This document shows positions 59,662 through 64,000 of a stretch of DNA of 64,000 nucleotides, in pieces. The position numbers and the translations under genes were made by a program. The notes below the pieces were generated by a model. It saw only the letters and a program-made list of their open reading frames with translations, did not search any database and was not told the DNA's origin. The number at the start of each line of letters is the position of its first letter. Position 1 is the first letter of the stretch. The DNA is from Nigrospora sphaerica (Eukaryota > Ascomycota > Sordariomycetes > Amphisphaeriales > Apiosporaceae), in the NCBI GenBank assembly GCA_018287875.1, contig JAGVVL010000002.1:4154001-4218000 (forward strand), written 5' to 3'.

Positions 59662-62600
59662 ATGAGAAGCGCGCGGGGCCCGGGTTAAATGTTGAGACAC
59701 AACGCGGGCGAGCCGAATGCGGTTCGTGTAGGTTGTGCTACGCGTCGTCCGGTCGGGGAAGGAACAGTAGTGAAGTGATGCGCGGCCAGGCGAGGGCTCC
59801 GAAGGCTAATCAACAACGGCCGTGGAGCGACGTGGGGAGCGAAGTAAACTCTGCCGGGGAGGGACGGACAGGGGATGGCGCAGAAGCGTATCGGCGAGGA
59901 GAGAAGAGACGGCACCAGGCGGTCTGTCTGCCTATATGTCTTGTCGGTTCCAAGGTGGTATGTGCCGGAGGGGCTGGCTGGGCCGGGAGGGGGGGGACGC
60001 TGAGGACTATGTATATATGTGTTTGTGCCTCCTGGGAAGGTTGTCGCGTCGGCGGCAAGACAGGGAGGTAGGCGGGCGATCGTGGGTTGGTAAAGCGGAT
60101 CGGTCGAGGCTGTCAATAAGCAGGATGAAAAGAAGAAGGCTGGCGTCGTGCCGGGACAAGTGGGCGCGAGCTAAACTTAATAGTCGGCGCGGTCGTGCTT
60201 CCTGTGGATGCTTGTGCGTGTGCCAGGGGGTGACAGGCCACGAATAGCTATGGGGACCGATGGATTACGGGACGGAAGCTGAGGGACGGGTAGGTATGCA
60301 GAGCTCAAGGTACCTCGGGGTACTACGCAGGCCAGGCGGGGGAGGAAAACAGCACGTCAAGTACTTGCAGATAGCGTGCAACGCCGGGCGCAGGAATGAA
60401 GAGATGGACCACGGGGGGTCCGGAACGGGGGTTTCCAGGATGGGAAACGAATAGAAACCGAAGAGCCACACACACGCACGCACACTCACACGACTGGTCT
60501 CGCTGGTCTCGGCGAAGGGGGGGTGCGGGTGATGGGCCTGTCTCAGCTGCTCAGCTACTCAGCTACTCAGCTCCGACGCTGCTAGCGGGAGGGTGGGTAG
60601 TTTGGCAGGGTGGTGGCGTGGCCGTATCTTAGATGAACAGAGCGAAGCGAGTCAAGCGTCCGGGGACCGGCCTGCTCCAGGTTGCTGTTGTTTCTGCCCG
60701 AGTGGCCTTGGCGGCTGTGACAGGGTCCGAAGCCGTAGGTACGTGGTGGACGACGAGGGGACCGACGGGTGGCTGGCGGGCAAAATTGCCGGTGCTATTG
60801 TTTGTTGTTGTTATTGTTGTTTTGCTGTCACGGCGGATGTGGATGCGGCTGCGGAGGCGTGGGAAGGAGGGAAAGACGGAGAACGCGTGTGTCGGTCAAC
60901 AGGAAGTGGCTGCAGAGGAAAGGGTCAAAAGGTCTAGATTCACGGATCGATCAGGAGCAAGGAGGTATTTCTGGGGAAATGCAGGCGGCGCCGTCGCGGG
61001 GGGGGACCGGTGGATATATGGGCTGCCTTGTCGACGGCGCTGCCTCTGGGGGTAGAGGGGAGAAGAAGCGAGAATATCTCAAGTACAGGGGTTGCGTGAT
61101 GGTCAAGGCTTTTTCCATTACGGAGCCGCGGACGGGGTCGGGAGGGGGGCAGGCGGTATCGTTATGGGTCTGGCGAGATGATGGAGACGGGGTGCAATGT
61201 TTCGCCTCCTCTCCGCCGCGCAGGTACAAGGTTGTAAGAGGCGCCTCGCCGGCAGCCCCATGGACAGGGTCCAGGTACGTACAGGACGGGCGACGTAACG
61301 CAGGCGGAGGACCATAAAAAACACAACGGCACCTATCTACCGCTGTGTCCGACCCTTTGTCTACCGTATTCCAGTTCCGGCGAAAGAAGAGGTAAGTATG
61401 AAGTAAGGAAAACAGCCTACCTCTTACTCGGCTTGGGTACTCTGCTTTAGGTAGGTACATGAGTTTTCCGGTTTGCATAGAAACAGAACAGCCCTCTTAG
61501 GGAAAGAGAGGGACCGTGCAACATGGAAAAAGGAAGCCAACGTCTCGGGCCTTCACCAATGCGATGCAACGTCGTGCCAGCATACACGCACAGACGGGAG
61601 TGCCTGTAGCACTGGAAACGCCCCCTACATACCTCTCGGCCACGATCCGGAAGATGGGGTCGTGAGTACGACGCGCCAATTCCCTTCCGGAGGCTTCTCG
61701 CAAGACGCTCTCGATTGCCTAAACGTCAAGTCGGTTTGTCACCAGTAGATCGGTCGAGAAGAATCGAGGACGACTTCGAGGCTCGACGCCCTTCTAGCCC
61801 GCGCGGGTTGGATGATGGGCTTCCCCCCTGGTCGCCCACTCACCACGGCCAGTGAGGTGGCTGGCCGTCCGGGGTTGCTGGGAGGCCAACAATTGGCGGA
61901 TGCCAAACCCGACCGTGATGTAAAGAGGAGGTACCTAACAAGATAAAGGCCCGGCTACGACGGTCGCCATCCTGTTACCCTTTCCCTGCACAGATCGGCG
62001 CCGCTGCTTTCTTCCAACTCAAGTGCCTACGCAGTTGACTCATCATAAGAACGTGTGTAGTATGTCTTTGGCATCGCTCCAGGGCCAAGATGACGGGCGG
62101 ACGTGGCGCAAGCCTCATGCCCCCGACGCCCTTGACGCCCTGCCTGCCGGTCCGTGTTGGTCTACTTCCCTGGGACAAATCTTTCTCTATCTCTCTAAGG
62201 TACAGAAGTAAAGAGGAGATAGGTGGTTGGTTGGTAAGTACTTAGATGGCGCAATGCTAGTAGCTACGGTGGATAAAAGAGTACTTGGCCACGTGGGTAG
62301 TGCAATAATAGCTGCCCGCTTCTTCCACTGCGTCTGCTGAGCTCGGTCGCTATGCACCCACGACGACTGCCGGCCTGTTTCCTCGCGTGGCCCGCGTGGA
62401 ATCCGTATTCCCGTGGATGTTGTGGGTGCTGTGCGATCGATTCCTCATCGGCGCCACAACTGCCGGGCGGCGGGTGCGGTTGTCCCCTGACCCTGGGCGG
62501 CGACGGAGTGAAAAGCAGGGCAGGCGGGACTAAGACCCAAGGCCAGAGCCTCATGAGCGCAATCGAACGGCTGATGATGCCATCATGGAGACATCTGCTC

Positions 62601-64000
62601 CGCCGCCCCTGCTAGAGGACATGGATGGCTTAGACCTGGCGGTCCGGGTAAAGTGGCACATGGATGGGAGCGACAGCCGCCGAGATCTCTCCCATGACAC
62701 CAATCCATGGATTAATGGACATGTTCACTGGCAGGACGGGGACAGAAGAACTGGCTCACCACTAGTCCAATGGTTTATAGTGCAGTGAGCCATTTCTTCC
62801 GTCCCACTTCTGACTGGCTGGCGTGGCTGGCACGACGCCCGCTGCGGAGCGCGCCTAACGGAGGCATAATTTGGATCATTTATTACCGCCATCGGCACTA
62901 GGTAAGTTGTGGATAGGTAGGATGAAGGTGGGTAAGAAGGACTTTGCTCTCAAGGTTACGAGGGAAGTGGTCGAATACAGGCTAGGTAACCTGCACACTT
63001 GTTATGTATGACATGGCGAACTCCCGGACTGCCGGGCAACGGGACTGGGGTTCTCCTGGCCACGACGTATGTCACCTAACACAGAGAGGTATAGCGGCTG
63101 AGCCAACAAAGCCCTTCACACGTCTGTAAATGACTAACCGCTCTTGGCAGTCGTGATTGGTAAATGGTGGGTGCCAGGCTCTGCTCCGTCTGTCGGTTAG
63201 TTACCTAGGAAGGAAAGAAAACGCCCCTCCCAGATGCGCTCTCTTTCTCCTATTGCACGCCCCCAGCTGCGAACGCAACGACAACTCAGTCGGGCCGGCT
63301 GAATCGTACCTACGTGGAACGTATTTAAACCAACGCAAGCGGTCGACGCGGCCCAACGCCAACCGCGTGCGCTGAGACTCGCAGCAGCACCGCAACTACG
63401 GGTCATCGTTATCGAGGAGCCATGGGTGCTTCACTCCATCGCCTTAACTCCGTCCCATCGTGTTCAATGCACGGAAGTAGACGAGGTACCTTACCTACCA
63501 CTCTACGCACCTGCACAAGGCACGAGGACATGGACCAATGCCAGCATAGCCCTGTCATCAACACGACCAGAGCATCCATCAGTGGTGGAAAAGCCTGTCT
63601 GCCACCCTCCCAAGGCGCGCCTAAGACGTCCGGCGCTCAATGCGCGCAGTCATCTTGCCCGTTTGGGAAGCAAGCATCGGTCAATTCGAAGTCTATCGTG
63701 TCGGGTCCCTCGCGAAGAGAAAAAAAACAAGGTGCCGCCGGCCGTGACGCCCTGGACCTTGACTCAAACCCGGAACATCGCTGCGAGACAGCGCGACGTT
63801 GTTTCTGGACGATGCATTCCCCCTGGCAGCTCTGGGGGGAGAAGTCCTCCATCCGGGCCCAGACGTCCGTATCTGGCGGGTCTCGTCTGTTGGGTATTGT
63901 TGGATGCCGGCGCGCCATGGGACCTGGATTGCCCGCCCTCGACACGGTCATCCCGTCCGTCCGATCAAGGCACGGGGTTGGCGGGCCTGACAGCTGTAGC
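59662..64000. other. Intergenic region to window end
   Basis: No convincing gene. The first ~1.6 kb, upstream of the His-rich gene, is G-rich on the plus strand (pyrimidine-rich in the sense of that gene) and probably holds its promoter and a long leader. Four 8-base CTCAGCTN units lie at 60542-60573 and a CACACA/CGCA run near 60468-60490. From 61.4 kb on there are scattered GTACCT/TAGGTA words and no coding signal. Confidence 0.45.
60542..60573 (+). repeat. 8-base tandem repeat, four copies
   Basis: Four consecutive CTCAGCTN units in the upstream region of the His-rich gene. Confidence 0.85.

Noticed and set aside
1..64000. CRISPR arrays, bacterial operons, riboswitches or phage elements
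   Set aside because: The window is eukaryotic: spliced genes, no regularly spaced direct repeats, no ribosome-binding-site pattern.

Overview
The window reads as GC-rich chromosomal DNA of a filamentous ascomycete (Pezizomycotina, most probably a Sordariomycete). The evidence is short GT...AG introns of about 50-190 bp, C/G-ending codons, and fungal-specific families: a HET-domain protein, a CFEM/Pth11-like receptor, an OPT transporter, a SAPS-domain protein, NudF and an Alp14/Stu2-type TOG protein. Genes are widely spaced. Spacers of up to about 4.9 kb hold only simple repeats, small minisatellites, a MITE-like inverted repeat and TACCTA/TAGGTA words. I see no tRNA, rRNA or CRISPR. The species cannot be named from the sequence.

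Layout. 1.8-3.2 kb (+): secreted M28 aminopeptidase. 3.9-6.3 kb (+): HET-domain protein. 7.5-9.3 kb (+): decayed Dal5-type MFS transporter. 12.0-14.7 kb (+): OPT oligopeptide transporter. 19.5-27.9 kb (+): very large NRPS-like protein of about 2748 residues. 28.5-30.4 kb (-): secreted BBE-type FAD oxidase, convergent with the NRPS. 34.1-36.0 kb (+): CFEM-Pth11-like receptor. 39.3-41.2 kb (+): amino-acid permease. 42.1-46.6 kb (-): SAPS phosphatase-associated protein. 49.9-51.3 kb (-): NudF/LIS1. 54.6-57.5 kb (+): Stu2/Alp14 microtubule polymerase. 59.1-59.7 kb (-): small histidine-rich protein. Two of the right-hand genes act on microtubules (NudF with dynein, Stu2/Alp14 at plus ends and spindle poles), and SAPS proteins act with Sit4-type phosphatase. 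That half looks like ordinary core genome. The left half looks accessory: HET gene, transporter relic, NRPS and BBE.

The most remarkable locus is the NRPS-like gene. Its reading frame is open across about 8.3 kb with two clean introns and keeps the order T-A(C-terminal part only)-T-E-C-A-T-C-T. The phosphopantetheine serine is replaced at its aligned position in all four carrier domains. Both condensation domains have lost the catalytic histidine, the epimerisation glutamate motif is altered, and the adenylation domain has lost its P-loop, the ribose-binding aspartate and the A10 lysine. This is either a very young pseudogene or, more interestingly, a retained full-length pseudo-synthetase with a non-catalytic role. 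The flanking BBE oxidase and OPT transporter could be remnants of, or partners in, a secondary-metabolite locus; that link is inference from position only.
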